A stretch of DNA of 27,061 nt from Bacteroidales bacterium UBA6229 (GTDB lineage: Bacteria; Bacteroidota; Bacteroidia; Bacteroidales; F082): positions 1 to 27,061 of the forward strand of contig DJWN01000058.1 in the NCBI GenBank assembly GCA_002440975.1, given 5' to 3'. The notes under the pieces are model-generated. The model was given only the letters and a program-made list of their open reading frames with translations. It did no database searches and was not told where the DNA came from. A program made the translations under genes and the position numbers. Shown piece after piece: positions 1 to 8,422 of this stretch. The first letter of the stretch is position 1. Each line of letters begins with the position of its first letter.

Positions 1-151
1 AAGCCAGGAAGCACTTGATCGGGACATGCCAATAAGAATCCTCAATACTTACGTTTATTGATAAACGAAATCCGCTATGCCTCAAAAAATCTTCAACAAA
101 TGCCAACACTCGCAATCCCGCTTTTTCATCAGAAAAAATTATTCCAATCAT
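1..151 (-). CDS. Partial unknown protein, runs off left edge
   Basis: A minus-strand frame is open from an ATG at 151 to the window edge (about 50 codons, no stop). The frame is also open upstream to another ATG at 208, which would overlap the start codon of the plus-strand gene at 207. The translation has ordinary mixed composition (it begins MIGIIFSDEKAG and contains FVEDFLRHSGF), which looks like real protein, but I do not recognise a family. I prefer the start at 151 because the start at 208 would put the two divergent start codons on top of each other. The C-terminus lies outside the window. The plus strand here has only a short 19-codon open tail ending near position 60, so a gene ending from the left is the alternative. 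Confidence 0.35.
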   Translation of the reverse strand, partial: MIGIIFSDEKAGLRVLAFVEDFLRHSGFRLSINVSIEDSYWHVPIKCFLA

Positions 152-182
152 TTTGTCCCCATAAATAATTCTTATACTTTTA
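152..182 (+). promoter_or_regulatory. Candidate sigma-ABfr-type promoter
   Basis: TTTG at 152-155, a 19-bp spacer, then TACTTTTA at 175-182. This resembles the Bacteroidota housekeeping pattern TTTG/TTG, 17-23 bp, TAnnTTTG, with one mismatch in the last base. It lies 25 bp before the ATG at 207. AT-rich DNA yields such matches by chance, so confidence is modest. Confidence 0.35.
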
Positions 183-206
183 TGCCAAATTCCAAATTGA
201 TAGATC

Positions 207-1517
207 ATGGCCAAAAACAAGAAAAATAAAGTAGTTCAAATGCTTAGTCCTGAGAACTATATAAAACAAAAAGCCAGAACCTTACCCATCTACAAATGCA
301 CCATTAATACCGATTGGGAGGAAAATGGAATGGCTCAAATTACCGTTATTCGCAAGCATGTAAACGACAATTTTACTGCTGGATTTTATCTTGTTGATCT
401 AAAATGTCTTGGAATTAAAGATTCACATTATGTTTTTAACATTAGTCAACACGAGTTTAACGAGACTTTCGCCCATGGCGAATTGCAGATGCCTACAGAA
501 ACAATTCCTTATATCGTGGCACACAACATCATCTTTGCCGGCCTCGAATTTGCTGAGGATTACGGCTTTAAACCGCACAAAACATTCACTTCGGTGGCAC
601 AATATATCCTGGAAGAAGACACAGATGATATTGAATTAATTGAAATTCAATGCGGAAACGATCAGGATGGCAAGCCTATTTTTTTCAGGGGCCCAAATGA
701 CGATGAAACATTTGTAAATAAAGTTTTGGCACAACTTGAAAAAACTGCCGGACATGGCAACTACTATTATGAAGGCTATACCGATCAATGGGATGACCTG
801 GATGGCTCAGATGAGGAGGAACCTGCTGATTTATCATTCCTTGATAATGCCAACATATGGCTTGACGATATCATTGAAAATGAGCTCAATAAAATAGATA
901 AAGCCAAGAAAAAAAACAGCACGACATTTCAGTTTAAAATTCAAATAAAAGGTATCACTAAGCCACCTGTATGGCGAAAAATTACTGTTCCTTCCTATTA
1001 CACTTTTGCACTGCTGCATCATATTATTCAGGCTGTCTTTGACTGGGAAAATGCGCATTTGTATCAGTTTTCGGAGGATGGATACCGATCCGATACAATT
1101 ATCGCCGGTCTGATTGATGAAGAATATGATGATGTGAGTAAGCAAAGGAAAGCTTCTGATGTTACCCTGTCAGATATATTTAAGGAAACAGGCCAGAAAT
1201 TCATTTACATTTACGATTTTGGCGACAATTGGGAACATGAAATCGTGCTGGAAAAAATTATTCCTGAACAAACCGAAGCACCAATACTACTTGATGGCAA
1301 AGGTGCCTGTCCGCCCGAAGACTGCGGAGGCCCCTGGGGTTATGAAGAGCTTAGGGCGATTCTGGCTGATCCCAAGCATGAAGAACATAAGGATTATATG
1401 GAATGGCTGGGGCTTGATGAGGGGGAACACTGGGACAGCCACGAATTTAATCTGGAAGACACTCAATTGTATCTTGAAGAAATCTTTGACAGGAATAGCG
1501 GTTTTTCAACTCATTGA
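207..1517 (+). CDS. pRiA4b ORF-3-like family protein
   Basis: This 436-residue protein has two parts. The C-terminal half (about residues 235-425) matches the plasmid pRiA4b ORF-3 family (PF07929). It shows the opening FKIQIKGITKPPVWRKI, then LHHIIQAVFDWENAHLYQF, the DFGDNWEH core, and GKGACPPEDCGGPWGY near the end. The N-terminal half (about 1-200) is soluble and acidic and I do not assign it. No signal peptide or membrane segment is visible, so it should be cytoplasmic. The biochemical function of the family is not established to my knowledge. The ATG at 207 has a candidate promoter just upstream. It stands alone, with the next plus-strand gene about 320 bp away. Confidence 0.85.
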   Translation: MAKNKKNKVVQMLSPENYIKQKARTLPIYKCTINTDWEENGMAQITVIRKHVNDNFTAGFYLVDLKCLGIKDSHYVFNISQHEFNETFAHGELQMPTETIPYIVAHNIIFAGLEFAEDYGFKPHKTFTSVAQYILEEDTDDIELIEIQCGNDQDGKPIFFRGPNDDETFVNKVLAQLEKTAGHGNYYYEGYTDQWDDLDGSDEEEPADLSFLDNANIWLDDIIENELNKIDKAKKKNSTTFQFKIQIKGITKPPVWRKITVPSYYTFALLHHIIQAVFDWENAHLYQFSEDGYRSDTIIAGLIDEEYDDVSKQRKASDVTLSDIFKETGQKFIYIYDFGDNWEHEIVLEKIIPEQTEAPILLDGKGACPPEDCGGPWGYEELRAILADPKHEEHKDYMEWLGLDEGEHWDSHEFNLEDTQLYLEEIFDRNSGFSTH

Positions 1518-1836
1518 ACAAAGGTTTAATTCACAAGCCGATAATCAATGGTCAAATCAAACTGACGTTTTGTTAATTTCCGGTTAAAAAGTGATGGAGC
1601 GCAAATCTTTTTCCCGGAATTACTACATCTGAACAACTGATTGCTTGTTGACTTAACTCACTCATTTCACTCTGCCAATTGCAAATCTTACTGATATAGT
1701 GTAAGTTAAACCTGTTTTCGTTCGTGCTGCTGACAAAATATTTTTCGCGAATTTGGAAAGTTAGTACAAGAGGAATCTGCAATCAATCAGTAGTCAGCAT
1801 GGAATAATTGTTTTTTTAAACCTAAACCCTCACCCT
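1518..1836. other. Intergenic stretch, no gene supported
   Basis: About 320 bp between the pRiA4b-like gene and the DUF4199 remnant. It holds only a 69-codon minus-strand frame with a TTG start (1782-1573) and no recognisable motif, which I do not call. I see no clear terminator, repeat or RNA gene. Confidence 0.5.
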
Positions 1837-2329
1837 ATGAAAACATCAAAATCGAAATTTAATGGGCACTAATCTTTGTGGTGATATCCCTGCTTTGGAT
1901 GTGGCTCGAAAAATTGGTGGGGCTGCACAGCATCCATATCGACAAGCATATGTACCTCACAAATCTTTTTGCCCTGCCAGCCATTCTGATTTATGTACTG
2001 GCTTTGCGCGATAAGAAACAAAATCACTATCATGGACATATGACGTATGTGCAAGGTTTGGTTTCCGGACTGATCATCACCGTTATTGTTGCACTTTTTT
2101 CGCCGCTTACCCAATGGATTTTTTCCACCATCATCACGCAGGAATATTTTCCCAATGTGATTGCGCATTCGGTCGAAACAGGCTATCACACACCAGTCAG
2201 GAGGCGGCTGAGGCTCATTTTAACCTGGAAAATTACATGAAACAAAGTGTGATTGGTGCTTTGGTAATGGGTATCATCACCACAACTGTTGTGGCCTTTT
2301 TTGTGCGCACAAAAAAAGTAAAACTGTAA
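1837..2329 (+). pseudogene. DUF4199 membrane protein, two frameshifts
   Basis: Read across three frames this is a full-length DUF4199 integral membrane protein of about 164 residues. It starts at the ATG at 1837 (MKTSKSKF). After TTT at 1858-1860 one A appears to be missing: restoring it gives FKWALIFVVISLLWMWLEKL, whereas the actual frame stops a few codons later. The middle part (EKLVGLHSIHIDKH, then ALRDKKQNHYHGHMTYVQG, then SPLTQWI and EYFPNV) runs from about 1863 to 2190. A second shift in the CACACACC run at 2187-2194 (two extra bases or one missing) is needed to reach the conserved SQEAAEAHFNLENYMKQS and the final membrane helix. Both lesions sit in simple-sequence runs, so they are either true decay or assembly errors. 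The family is common in Bacteroidota; its function is unknown. Confidence 0.8.
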
Positions 2330-2361
2330 ATCAAAATTAAAACCCTTAAAAATCCAGCAAT

Positions 2362-2811
2362 ATGACCAGCGTAAATGTATATTTAAACTTTGAAAGCAAT
2401 TGCGAGGAAGCCTTTAATTTCTACAAATCCATTTTTGAGGGTGAGTTTTCCTACCTGGGGCGATTCAATGAAATGCCTCCTCAGGAAGGTATGCCTCCTA
2501 TGCCGGCATGCATGGCAAATAAAATTCTTCATATTGGATTACCGATCAGTAAGGAAACCATGCTGATGGGTTGCGATACAGGTGGTGAATGGGTGCCACC
2601 TTTCAAGCCTGATAACAACTTTGCTATTTCCGTTTCTGTTGACAGCAAAGCCAAAGCAGATGAGATTTTCGCAGGCTTATCGCAGGACGGTAAGATTATT
2701 ATGCCATTGGCAAATATGTTTTGGGGTGACTATTTTGGCCAGTGCGAAGACCCGTTCGGTGTGAACTGGATGGTGATGTTTGATCCTAATCAGGAAAAAG
2801 TAAAAGATTGA
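2362..2811 (+). CDS. VOC family (PhnB/glyoxalase-like) protein
   Basis: 149 residues, the usual length for the PhnB-like branch of the vicinal oxygen chelate superfamily. It opens with VNVYLNFESNCEEAFNFYKSI, the standard first beta strand and helix, and ends with the FGQCEDPFGVNWMVMFDP signature strand. A PPQEGMPPMPA loop follows the first unit. These proteins form homodimers with a metal or small-molecule site between beta-alpha-beta-beta-beta units; many act in resistance or isomerisation, but the substrate of this subgroup is unknown. No signal peptide, so cytoplasmic. It lies 32 bp after the DUF4199 remnant on the same strand and its stop is 3 bp from the convergent gene ending at 2815. 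Confidence 0.88.
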   Translation: MTSVNVYLNFESNCEEAFNFYKSIFEGEFSYLGRFNEMPPQEGMPPMPACMANKILHIGLPISKETMLMGCDTGGEWVPPFKPDNNFAISVSVDSKAKADEIFAGLSQDGKIIMPLANMFWGDYFGQCEDPFGVNWMVMFDPNQEKVKD

Positions 2812-2814
2812 CTA

Positions 2815-3633
2815 TTAAACGGTTTTACTGCTTTCCTGTTGCAAATACCAGTTGCAGGTTTGAAATAAAAATTTTTCAATCATTTGCAATGCTTTATTGC
2901 TTGAAACTTCTTGAAGCAAATTTATAGGCAAAACAGCTCCTTTCCAGCCTCCTGCTGCAATCCAAAAACCAGCATCGAGCGAGTCAGCTGCTTTAAAATC
3001 AAACTGAATGTTAGAAGCATAAGCTGCCAGATAAAAATAAGCATCACCAACCATTTTGTCTTTCATGGCCAAACCAAATCCTATACCCAGCTGCTCAAGT
3101 ACCTGCAGGTAAATGCCTGTATCAAAATGATGCGGCCAAATTCGTGGCTCGTCAAATAGCTGAAAGTAACCAGCTAAACGGTTACATGCCACATTGGCTA
3201 ATGAACGCATTTCAACCCAGCTTTCGAACGGCTTTGGATCAAATGGTGATGGTAGGAATTCCGGGAGATCATAATCAGGAATAGCGTAATGCATAGGTTT
3301 ATCGTAACCAGCTGTCTCTATTCCCTGTGAAGTCAGAAAGTTCTTGATGGCTGCTTTAAATTGAATCAGATTTTTGCCTGCAACAGCAATGCTATCCATC
3401 ACCTGCATTTTTTTATTGATCCATTGAAAATTGCCAACACTGAGATTCAGGCAAAGCATCATTTCCTTTTGGGGCGCACCAAACCATCGTCCCATGAGCC
3501 GGTTTCCAAGCGCATCAAAGTATAAGTTTGTATGGCTGTCATCAGCTTCTTCGGTAATATAATTGCGATTGGTTATGGCCAGAAGTTGTGCCAGCTGATG
3601 CATCTGTTGGTCACTTTTATTGTATTCCTGCAT
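2815..3633 (-). CDS. DUF5996-like hypothetical protein
   Basis: 272 residues, soluble, no signal peptide. The C-terminal half resembles DUF5996 proteins: it has RIWPHHFDTGIYL, a YFYLAAYAS segment, then AGFWIAAGGWKGAVLP, an order like the family's WPHHFD ... PYFY ... GWxGAVLP pattern. The N-terminal half (about 1-120) is unassigned. The start codon overlaps the end of the upstream Rieske/glutamate-synthase-like gene by 17 bp (3617-3633), so the two are probably translationally coupled as the last genes of a four-gene operon. Function unknown. The family call is from memory of motif layout and is moderate. Confidence 0.6.
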   Translation of the reverse strand: MQEYNKSDQQMHQLAQLLAITNRNYITEEADDSHTNLYFDALGNRLMGRWFGAPQKEMMLCLNLSVGNFQWINKKMQVMDSIAVAGKNLIQFKAAIKNFLTSQGIETAGYDKPMHYAIPDYDLPEFLPSPFDPKPFESWVEMRSLANVACNRLAGYFQLFDEPRIWPHHFDTGIYLQVLEQLGIGFGLAMKDKMVGDAYFYLAAYASNIQFDFKAADSLDAGFWIAAGGWKGAVLPINLLQEVSSNKALQMIEKFLFQTCNWYLQQESSKTV

Positions 3634-5224
3634 AATTGATTCCTGTTAGTTGATGTGTTTGATAATCTATTGTTGATAGGTCGCTAATCTTAAAATTCCT
3701 GACATCGTTATGGCCACATGCGCGTGCAATTACTTTTATCAACTCGTTGGAAGCACTAAAAAAATTAAAAAGTTGTTTGGCAGAGCTGTCAATAATGATG
3801 CGGTTTCGCAGGTTCTCTTTCTGCGTGGCAATACCTACCGGACAGTTGTTGGTATGACAGGCACGCATGCCAAGGCAGCCAATAGCTTGCAGGGCTGAAT
3901 TGGAAACAGCAATGGCATCGGCACCCAGCATCAGTGCTTTGGCAAAGTCGTCGGCTATGCGCAGTCCGCCAGTAATGATGAGTGTAACATCTTTGGCTCC
4001 CACTTTGTCGAGGTGCCTTCTGGCGCGGGCCAATGCGGGGATGGTTGGCACATTGATATTGTCGCGCAAGATTGTTGGTGCTGCTCCTGTTCCTCCTCCT
4101 CTGCCATCCAGGATAATGTAATCGGCACTAGCTTCGAGTACAAAATCGATATCGGCTTCTATATGACTGGCAGCAATCTTAAATCCCACTGGGATACCAC
4201 CAGTTTGTGCTCTTACCTGATCTGCTATCTTGCGAAAATCTGCTGGTGTGCTCAAATCGGAGAAGGCTGCAGGAGAAATGGCTGCCTCTCCTTTTTTCAA
4301 TCCGCGCACAGCGGCAATCTCTTCGGTTACTTTGTGGCCGGGTAAATGGCCTCCGGTTCCGGTTTTGGCACCTTGTCCGCCTTTAAAATGAAAAGCCTGT
4401 ACTTTGTTTACTTTTTCCCACGAAAAGCCAAATTTGCCCGAAGCCAGTTCATAAAAATAACGGGAATTGTTTTGCTGTTCTTCGGGCAACATGCCACCCT
4501 CACCACTGGCAATACCGGTTCCAGCCATTTCGGCGCCTTTGGCCAGGGCAATCTTGGCTTCACGCGAAAGTGCACCAAAACTCATATCCGAGACAAAAAG
4601 TGGTATTTCCAGCACCAGCGGTTTTTTTGCCCGCGGACCAATGATCACTTTGGTTTCAACCGGATGATCATCTAACAAGGGTTTAGTAGCCAGCTGTGCT
4701 GGCAAAAACTGTATTTGCTCCCATTTCGGTAGGGTATTTCGATCAACGCCCATGGCAGCTGAAGGGCCATGATGGCCATAATTTTGGAGACCGTTTCGAG
4801 CCAACTCCTGAATATAACCTGTATAAGGTTCAGTATCTTCCGGAGCAGTATCAGCATATTCTCCCTGGTAATTTTCCTTTTGAAAAGGTTGAGGGTGAAG
4901 CACTAAAAAATCATCCAGCTCTTTTTGATCAACAAATACAAAATCATTTTCGATTGCTGCTCCAAACTTATGGAGCCTTTCTTCATTGTTATATTCCGAA
5001 ACACCCGTATCATAGCGATAATCCCAATAATGCACACCACAAATCAGGTTATTCCCTTCGATGAAGCCATCAGCCAAAAGAGCACCCCGGTGCAAACACC
5101 GGCCATATAAAACCGATACCTTTTGATCGTATCGAATAATTACAAGATCGAGCTGTTTATATTGCGCTCCAAACGGAACGCGATCACTTAAACTGGAAAA
5201 TTCTATGAGTTTAATTTTTTGCAT
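3617..5224 (-). CDS. Rieske-fused glutamate synthase FMN-domain protein
   Basis: 535 residues with two modules. Residues about 1-105 form a Rieske-type [2Fe-2S] domain: ligands C43-x-H45 (GRCLHRG) and C62-xx-H65 (CGVHYWDY). Residues about 150-520 form the FMN-binding central domain of glutamate synthase (PF01645). It shows FVSDMSFGALSREAKIALAKG, GTGIASGEGGMLPEE, GGQGAKTGTGGHLPGHK, the IILDGRGGGTGAAP phosphate-binding region, and CLGMRACHTNNCPVGIATQ, whose cysteines match the glutamate synthase iron-sulfur site. There is no glutaminase domain, so it is a flavin/Fe-S oxidoreductase rather than a complete glutamate synthase; its substrate is unknown. It follows the EgtD-type gene by 55 bp and overlaps the next gene, so it belongs to the rhodanese-EgtD operon. 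Confidence 0.88.
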   Translation of the reverse strand: MQKIKLIEFSSLSDRVPFGAQYKQLDLVIIRYDQKVSVLYGRCLHRGALLADGFIEGNNLICGVHYWDYRYDTGVSEYNNEERLHKFGAAIENDFVFVDQKELDDFLVLHPQPFQKENYQGEYADTAPEDTEPYTGYIQELARNGLQNYGHHGPSAAMGVDRNTLPKWEQIQFLPAQLATKPLLDDHPVETKVIIGPRAKKPLVLEIPLFVSDMSFGALSREAKIALAKGAEMAGTGIASGEGGMLPEEQQNNSRYFYELASGKFGFSWEKVNKVQAFHFKGGQGAKTGTGGHLPGHKVTEEIAAVRGLKKGEAAISPAAFSDLSTPADFRKIADQVRAQTGGIPVGFKIAASHIEADIDFVLEASADYIILDGRGGGTGAAPTILRDNINVPTIPALARARRHLDKVGAKDVTLIITGGLRIADDFAKALMLGADAIAVSNSALQAIGCLGMRACHTNNCPVGIATQKENLRNRIIIDSSAKQLFNFFSASNELIKVIARACGHNDVRNFKISDLSTIDYQTHQLTGINYAGIQ

Positions 5225-5279
5225 GAATAACCTTTTTTAAAGTGTGAAGTATAGTTAATAATTCTGGTAATAAAACGGA

Positions 5280-6242
5280 TTAAGGCACTTTCCAGAGCAC
5301 GTCAGCAAACCAATTTCTCTGATCAAAAAACCAGGATACGAATTCAAAACCAGCTTGCTGTGCCATTTCAATGATCATCCTTTTAGAATATTTTTGAGAT
5401 TGCTCAGTAAAAATGCGTTCGCCTTCGAACAGTTTGATGGTCTCCCCGGCAAATCCGAGGTTTACTTGCTGCTCTTCTGTACTAATCAAATAACTGCTGG
5501 CCAAACCACTGTCAGGATCATAAAACTCTTTGTGTTCAAAAAGCTCCAGACAAAAATCTGCTCCTAGTTCATTATTGATTCGCTTTAGCAGATTCAGGTT
5601 GAATTGTGCAGTAAGGTTGTACGGGTCGTTATAGGCGCGCAATATAATGTCAGTATCTTTTTGCAAATCAAGACCAAGCAGCAATTGATCACTTTTATTA
5701 AGTACGTTTCGCAAATCACTTAAAAATACGCGTGCTTGTTCCGTCGAAAAATTACCCAGGTTTGAGCCTAAAAAAAACAATACTTTCGGTTTTTGATGCT
5801 GCCAATGACTTAGCATGTCAAAATAATCTCCCTTGAGACCATTCATTTTAATTTTTGGAAGACTAAGCCTGATGCTTTTCTCCAGATCATTTAAGGCCGT
5901 AGCTGAAATATCAACCGGGATGTAGGTGAAATCTTTTTTAAGTTGCCAAAGCTTCTCAAGCAATACTTTGGTTTTGAGTCCATCGCCGGCTCCCAGTTCA
6001 ATCAGATCAAATGCCTGACCATTCATGCCGAAAGATTCTATGATGGCATCCCCTTTCTCCTTAAAAATCTCCAATTCACAATCAGTGAGGTAGTATTCGG
6101 GCATATGCATGATTTGCTGAAACAAACGACTCCCTGCCTCATCATAAAAGTATTTTGAGGACAAGTATTTAGGGCTGGCATGTAAGCCATCCAACACATC
6201 AAACGCAAAAGTGCTCAGTTTCTTCTCCTGAATCGTATCCAT
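5280..6242 (-). CDS. egtD: L-histidine N-alpha-methyltransferase (EgtD/EanA type)
   Basis: 320 residues, the family's usual length. It is a SAM-dependent methyltransferase of the Methyltransf_33 family (PF10017) that would trimethylate histidine to hercynine, the first step to ergothioneine. The SAM-binding glycine motif is ELGAGDGLKT (82-91). The key substrate residues I recall for Mycobacterium EgtD (N166, Y206, E282, S284) fall here at N164 (GSNLGN), Y204 (AYNDPYN), E280 and S282 (TEQSQKYS), all offset by exactly two. That favours histidine over another substrate. It starts 14 bp after the stop of a triple-rhodanese gene, and no EgtB sulfoxide synthase is present in the window. This points to the oxygen-independent EanA/EanB route. 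Confidence 0.85.
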   Translation of the reverse strand: MDTIQEKKLSTFAFDVLDGLHASPKYLSSKYFYDEAGSRLFQQIMHMPEYYLTDCELEIFKEKGDAIIESFGMNGQAFDLIELGAGDGLKTKVLLEKLWQLKKDFTYIPVDISATALNDLEKSIRLSLPKIKMNGLKGDYFDMLSHWQHQKPKVLFFLGSNLGNFSTEQARVFLSDLRNVLNKSDQLLLGLDLQKDTDIILRAYNDPYNLTAQFNLNLLKRINNELGADFCLELFEHKEFYDPDSGLASSYLISTEEQQVNLGFAGETIKLFEGERIFTEQSQKYSKRMIIEMAQQAGFEFVSWFFDQRNWFADVLWKVP

Positions 6243-6256
6243 AAGCCTTGAAGCAA

Positions 6257-7552
6257 TTAAGAAGTTTGGACTTGTTTTTCTTCCGGAACACCTGTTTCAA
6301 AAGGATTTTGCGGGTCGTTGCTCCATTCAAACCAGCCCCCATCAAAAACCGAAACACGCGGCCAACCCATCAGCCATGCATTGAACCAGGCTTCACTGCC
6401 ACGCCATCCTGTTCCACAATAAAACGCCAGATGCTTATCAGGTGTTATGCCGTTGCGTTCCCAAATGGATGCAATCTCCTGATAATCACGCGTAGTGTGA
6501 TCTTCGTTTCGGTAGTTTTCCATATGATAAGCATCGCTTCCGCAGTCGGCAAAAATGGCTCCCGGTATTCTTCCTTTGGCTTCGATATAGTTGTAACCAC
6601 TCACCTCACCAATGTATTCGGGCCAGCTGCGCACGCACACAAGCTCTGCATCTTTAGCAGCCAACATCTCTTTGGCTTCTGGAGTATCCACAGCAAGTTC
6701 AGGACGAACGGGTATAGCTACTCCAAAATCTTTCACCGGTTTTTTGGGCTCGTCTTCAGTAGAAACCTCAAATCCAGCGTCCTGCCACGATTGAAAACCT
6801 CCGTTAAGTATTCTCACATCTTTTACTCCGGCATATAGCATGATAAATGCATTTCGAATGGCACCAATATCGCCAGCTGCACTTCCCGGAAATTCATCAG
6901 CATTATCCGGAAACATATATTTACCATACAAAACAACCGTTGTATCAGCAGTAATACCATGAGCTTCAAGTGCCAGCTTAAGTTCCTGCGAACTGCGCCG
7001 ATTCCATGTTTCGGGAGCTTCCAATGCCAGCGTATCCATATCAATAGCACCTGGGATATGTCCGCTGAGGTATGCTGCTCTGTTGCGATAATGACTATGA
7101 ACAATTAAAAATTTATCATTGTGATAATGCTGTGGCTTTTGACCTGAAAGTAATGCCTGCACCCATTCAGACGAAACCAAATGCTGATAGCGTTCAAGTT
7201 TGTCCATAGGAAGCGTTTCGTTATCTACCCATTCCGCTAAAAAATGCGGATACACATAAACCTTTTCATAACCCGATTGCTCAAAACGCTGGGCTACCTT
7301 GCTGGCATCTTCATCATAGCCATAAAGAATCACTGTATGGTACGGCAGGATTTGTTTGTGCCGAACGATTTCGATCCAATCGATATAAGTGAGCCATTTT
7401 GCAGGTAAACTTTTCGCTCCGCTTATATGACCTGAACGGCTCTCGTTCCTCATCGCCCAGCCATTAAAAGCATCTACCGACCTCACATCCAGTAAGATGA
7501 TGTCGGATTTATGAATCATTTTCAGTAGTTCAGTTGTGGCAATTTCTTGCAT
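6257..7552 (-). CDS. Triple-domain rhodanese sulfurtransferase, EanB/YnjE-like
   Basis: 431 residues with three rhodanese domains: about 1-115, 125-265 and 285-425. Only the third has a catalytic cysteine, C379 in YCGTGWRGSEAW, with its usual FDGGWFEW partner strand. The first two have VILYGYDED and VVLYGKYMF at the corresponding loop and should be inactive. E. coli YnjE has this three-domain plan with one active C-terminal domain. The pairing with an EgtD-type gene 14 bp downstream makes EanB, the persulfide enzyme that puts sulfur directly onto hercynine, the better guess. Y320 lies 59 residues before C379, the separation I remember for Tyr353/Cys412 of Chlorobium EanB, although YnjE-like proteins may share this tyrosine. 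It has no signal peptide and is the first gene of its operon. Confidence 0.8.
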   Translation of the reverse strand: MQEIATTELLKMIHKSDIILLDVRSVDAFNGWAMRNESRSGHISGAKSLPAKWLTYIDWIEIVRHKQILPYHTVILYGYDEDASKVAQRFEQSGYEKVYVYPHFLAEWVDNETLPMDKLERYQHLVSSEWVQALLSGQKPQHYHNDKFLIVHSHYRNRAAYLSGHIPGAIDMDTLALEAPETWNRRSSQELKLALEAHGITADTTVVLYGKYMFPDNADEFPGSAAGDIGAIRNAFIMLYAGVKDVRILNGGFQSWQDAGFEVSTEDEPKKPVKDFGVAIPVRPELAVDTPEAKEMLAAKDAELVCVRSWPEYIGEVSGYNYIEAKGRIPGAIFADCGSDAYHMENYRNEDHTTRDYQEIASIWERNGITPDKHLAFYCGTGWRGSEAWFNAWLMGWPRVSVFDGGWFEWSNDPQNPFETGVPEEKQVQTS

Positions 7553-7628
7553 AAAATAGATTTAAGAAAAATCAATATAGGTATTATTTATGGTTAATCC
7601 ATTTATTTTCAACGTTTTTTACACTTTC

Positions 7629-8246
7629 TTAAAGTTCATTTAGGATTTCTGAAACACTTGAGCGCTTCTTATAATCAGGATCAAAATGCCTCCATTTAAT
7701 TTTTCCATCACTTGTAATCAGGTAAGTGGCTGGAATCGGAAGCCGCTGACTGTCATCAGAATGGGTCTTTTTGAGTTTGGCTCCGAGCATAGTATTGTAA
7801 ACAAATAAAGTTTTGGTGTCTGGTTTAAAGGTCACATCGTATGCGTCAGCTATACGGTAATCCTCGTCATAAAGCAATTGAAACTCAGCACCGGTTTTTT
7901 CGGCCATTTTGTTGAGGTATTCAGGTTTTTCAGGCGAAACGGCCACTACCTTTATTCCTGCATCTTTTAGAAGATAGAGGCTGTCCTGAAAAGCTGCAAG
8001 GTGTTTGTTACAAACCGGGCACCAAAAACCACGATAAAAAACAAGCACAACCGGACCTTGTTTCAAAGCATCCTCCAGTTTAAAATGCTCGCCTTTTTGA
8101 TCTGTTGCTTCAAATAGTGGAGCTGTTTGTCCGGGCTGAAGTCCACTTGCTTCCTTTGCCGAACGATAATTTTGAGCCTTAAGTGAAGTATTGGCTAAAA
8201 GTAAAATCATGAGGTTTATCATTAAAGTTGGAATTAATTTATTCAT
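7629..8246 (-). CDS. Secreted peroxiredoxin-like (AhpC/TSA) protein
   Basis: 205 residues. Residues 1-24 are a signal peptide ending near LKA|Q, so it acts outside the cytoplasm. The rest is an AhpC/TSA-type thioredoxin fold: PGQTAPLFEATDQKGE, then VVLVFYRGFWCPVCNKHL with C76 and C79 (CPxC), and PATYLITSDGKIKWRH late in the fold. Such proteins reduce peroxides or act as thiol oxidoreductases; the CPVC pair leaves both open. An ECF-type promoter element lies 54 bp upstream (8301-8327), shared with the RiPP precursor gene, so it is probably part of a stress regulon. It is a single transcription unit, since the next gene downstream has a separate 76-bp leader. Confidence 0.85.
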   Translation of the reverse strand: MNKLIPTLMINLMILLLANTSLKAQNYRSAKEASGLQPGQTAPLFEATDQKGEHFKLEDALKQGPVVLVFYRGFWCPVCNKHLAAFQDSLYLLKDAGIKVVAVSPEKPEYLNKMAEKTGAEFQLLYDEDYRIADAYDVTFKPDTKTLFVYNTMLGAKLKKTHSDDSQRLPIPATYLITSDGKIKWRHFDPDYKKRSSVSEILNEL

Positions 8247-8300
8247 ATTAAATAACTTATAGTAAATAAAAAGAAAATTCAGAAAGATACTCTAGATATG

Positions 8301-8327
8301 TAGTCGATAAAAATTCAAATCCTGACA
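8301..8327 (-). promoter_or_regulatory. ECF-type promoter before peroxiredoxin
   Basis: On the minus strand: TGTCAGG (8327-8321), 14-bp spacer, CGACTA (8306-8301). The ATG of the peroxiredoxin gene is at 8246. It matches five other elements in this window in sequence, spacing and orientation. Confidence 0.75.
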
Positions 8328-8422
8328 GCTAATTTTGGTCAAATAGCGACACAAAAGGTGTTTCTTGTTGACAAAAATAGAAAAACCGGCACGCAGACCA
8401 GTATTCCAAGGTTACCCCAATA

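Noticed and set aside
1700..1740. TGTCAG-like sequence on the minus strand near 1733 as a seventh regulon element
   Set aside because: It lacks the final G and has no CGAYT box at 14-15 bp, and no gene follows it.
1573..1782. 69-codon minus-strand frame between the pRiA4b-like gene and the DUF4199 remnant
   Set aside because: It starts with TTG, has no family motif and no promoter, and lies in an otherwise empty gap.
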